Below are positions 6,093-7,299 of a DNA stretch of 7,299 nucleotides, one piece after another. The number at the start of each line of letters is the position of its first letter. The first letter of the stretch is position 1. A program made the translations under genes and the position numbers. Origin of the DNA: Marinagarivorans sp. UBA5870 (lineage in GTDB: Bacteria; Pseudomonadota; Gammaproteobacteria; Pseudomonadales; Cellvibrionaceae). Where the stretch lies: contig DJFO01000060.1 in NCBI GenBank assembly GCA_002432555.1, positions 245-7,543 of the forward strand, read 5' to 3'. Under the pieces are notes generated by a model. That model ran no database searches. It was not told the origin of the DNA and saw only the letters and a list, made by a program, of their open reading frames with translations.

Positions 6093-6116
6093 GCACTGCC
6101 ACGTGAGGGCAGATGC
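6093..6116 (+). other. Hairpin between the DUF4197 and NRPS genes
   Basis: gcactgcc (6093-6100) pairs with ggcag-a-tgc (6108-6116) over 8 bp with one bulged A and a 7-base loop. No T run follows, so it is not a standard terminator. It covers an alternative in-frame ATG at 6113 and its GAGGG. Confidence 0.35.
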
Positions 6117-6138
6117 GCCTCGAGGGACCGACCACTTT

Positions 6139-6146
6139 AATAATAA
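6139..6146 (+). promoter_or_regulatory. A-rich AAUAAUAA motif before the NRPS start (possible Hfq/Crc site)
   Basis: AATAATAA lies eight bases before the ATG at 6155, where a Shine-Dalgarno would sit, and no Shine-Dalgarno is visible. It fits the AANAANAA (CA) motif bound by Hfq with Crc in Pseudomonas mRNAs. An A+T-rich stretch next to a start codon can also arise by chance or serve as a -10 region. Confidence 0.3.
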
Positions 6147-6154
6147 ATTCGTTT

Positions 6155-7299
6155 ATGGTGCACAAAGTGTTAGACCTGGCCACCGGCGAACAGGGCGGTT
6201 ATTTGGCCGTTCTTGACCACTGGGCGACCGCCCGGGCCACCGCGCCCGCCCTCACTTTTGGTGCAGTGGCCCTCAACTATGCCGAAGTTGCTGCGCTCGC
6301 GCGAGCCCTGGCTGCCGGCCTTGCCGAACGGGGAATTCGTCCGGGCGCTAAGGTGGCCGTGGCAACCGCGCGGTCGGAGGCGCTGGTGCCCCTGTTGTTG
6401 GCGATATGGTCACTGCGGGCGGCGTACGTGCCGGTGGACCCCAACTATCCGGTCGCGCGGCAGCTCTACATACTCGAGAACGCGCAGGTTGACCTGCTTG
6501 TGACGGACGCCGCGCGGGATGATCTCGCCTTCACCGGTACCTGCGTCTCGGTGGCTGATCTGCGCCTTACGCCTGCGCCGCCGCCGGGAAAGCTCGCGAA
6601 TCCGGCCTACGATCCGGCAGACCTCGCCTACATGATTTATACGTCCGGCTCTACCGGCAGTCCCAAAGGGGTGGCCATTCGGCAGGGCAACCTCCTGAAT
6701 TTTCTTCTCGCGATGGCGGAGGAACCTGGGCTGGGCTGCGACGATCGGTTGCTGGCGATCACCACGATTTCCTTCGATATTCACATTCTCGAAATGTTTT
6801 TGCCGCTGTTGGTGGGCGGCCAACTCATAGTGGCTTCAAAGCACGAGGCCGTCACTCCAGAAGAACTCCAGCGGCTGGTGGACCTGCACCGTATCACCGT
6901 ATTGCAGGCGACCCCCGCCACCTGGCGCATGTTGCTTGGGCACGGGTGGCGGCCGCGCCAGCGACTGAAAATTCTGGTTGGCGGCGAAGCCCTGCCTGCG
7001 GATCTGCGGCCGCTGATGCACGCGGCCTCTCTTGAATTGTGGAACATGTATGGCCCCACGGAGACCACGGTCTGGTCGACGTGTCACAGAGTGCTGCCGG
7101 AAGATCAAAAGATTCTGATCGGTAAACCCATCCGGCAGACCAGCGTGCACGTGGTGGACGAACAGCTAAACCCGGTGCCGGAAGGCGTCGCCGGAGAGTT
7201 GTTGATCGGCGGTGCGGGAGTTGCCCTGGGTTATTATCGCAACCCGGAGCTTACGGCGGAAAAGTTTATCGTTGATCCGCGCCTCGAGGCCGGCAGGGT
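6155..7299 (+). CDS. Nonribosomal peptide synthetase, N-terminal adenylation domain, predicted glycine (3' end outside window)
   Basis: The frame runs off the window after 381 codons. The protein opens directly with an NRPS adenylation domain, which activates an amino acid as its AMP ester and loads it on a carrier domain. Core motifs in order: A1 LNYAEVAALA (40-49), A2 YVPVDPNYP (91-99), A3 LAYMIYTSGSTGSPKG (157-172), A4 FDIHILEMF (207-215), A5 NMYGPTE (297-303) and A6 GELLIGGAGVALGYY (347-361). A7-A10 lie beyond the window. Aligned to GrsA, the binding-pocket residues are D208, I209, L212, Q251, L274, G276, M298, V306 and W307. The resulting code DILQLGMVW differs from a published glycine code (DILQLGLIW-K) only by conservative changes. 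No condensation domain precedes it, as expected for a loading module. ATG 6155 was chosen because upstream codons look non-coding; ATG 6113 is in frame as an alternative. A stand-alone NRPS-like enzyme remains possible. Confidence 0.93.
   Translation, partial: MVHKVLDLATGEQGGYLAVLDHWATARATAPALTFGAVALNYAEVAALARALAAGLAERGIRPGAKVAVATARSEALVPLLLAIWSLRAAYVPVDPNYPVARQLYILENAQVDLLVTDAARDDLAFTGTCVSVADLRLTPAPPPGKLANPAYDPADLAYMIYTSGSTGSPKGVAIRQGNLLNFLLAMAEEPGLGCDDRLLAITTISFDIHILEMFLPLLVGGQLIVASKHEAVTPEELQRLVDLHRITVLQATPATWRMLLGHGWRPRQRLKILVGGEALPADLRPLMHAASLELWNMYGPTETTVWSTCHRVLPEDQKILIGKPIRQTSVHVVDEQLNPVPEGVAGELLIGGAGVALGYYRNPELTAEKFIVDPRLEAGR

Overview
The window looks like chromosomal DNA from a GC-rich gammaproteobacterium. 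The backbone is the crc/rph/yicC neighbourhood known from Pseudomonas and its relatives. The first gene matches the C-terminal half of Crc better than E. coli exonuclease III, rph and yicC are divergent, and both lipoproteins have ordinary Gram-negative signal peptides. I cannot assign a genus. Nothing here looks like a phage, an insertion sequence, a CRISPR array, a tRNA or an rRNA.

Layout, left to right. (1) 2-409 (+): 3' part of a Crc-family gene in which several ExoIII catalytic positions are replaced. (2) 410-1034: about 625 bases without a convincing protein gene. Its middle (about 587-837) folds into a row of hairpins ending in a textbook intrinsic terminator, so it is a good candidate for an unannotated structured RNA on the + strand. 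(3) 1035-3403 (+): a two-gene unit, a DUF6502 protein with a predicted helix-turn-helix followed 5 bases later by a lipoprotein made of about six DUF5666-like beta repeats. (4) 3547-4266 (-): rph (RNase PH), with its own promoter and terminator. (5) 4386-5252 (+): yicC, divergent from rph. (6) 5366-6076 (+): a DUF4197 lipoprotein with a likely promoter of its own. gmk, often found next to yicC, is not here. (7) 6155-7299 (+), running off the end: a nonribosomal peptide synthetase (NRPS) gene that begins directly with an adenylation domain. Its specificity residues read D-I-L-Q-L-G-M-V-W, close to a published glycine code.

How the parts relate. rph and yicC are RNA-processing housekeeping genes. 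Crc proteins work with Hfq to repress translation of mRNAs that carry A-rich (CA) motifs. An exact AAUAAUAA lies just upstream of the NRPS start, and a near match lies before the DUF6502 gene, so Crc/Hfq control of neighbouring genes is a testable idea, not a demonstrated one. The DUF6502/DUF5666 pair and the DUF4197/NRPS pair flank the conserved rph-yicC core and are the accessory part of the locus. The least explained elements are the structured RNA candidate at 587-837 and the DUF6502/DUF5666 unit.
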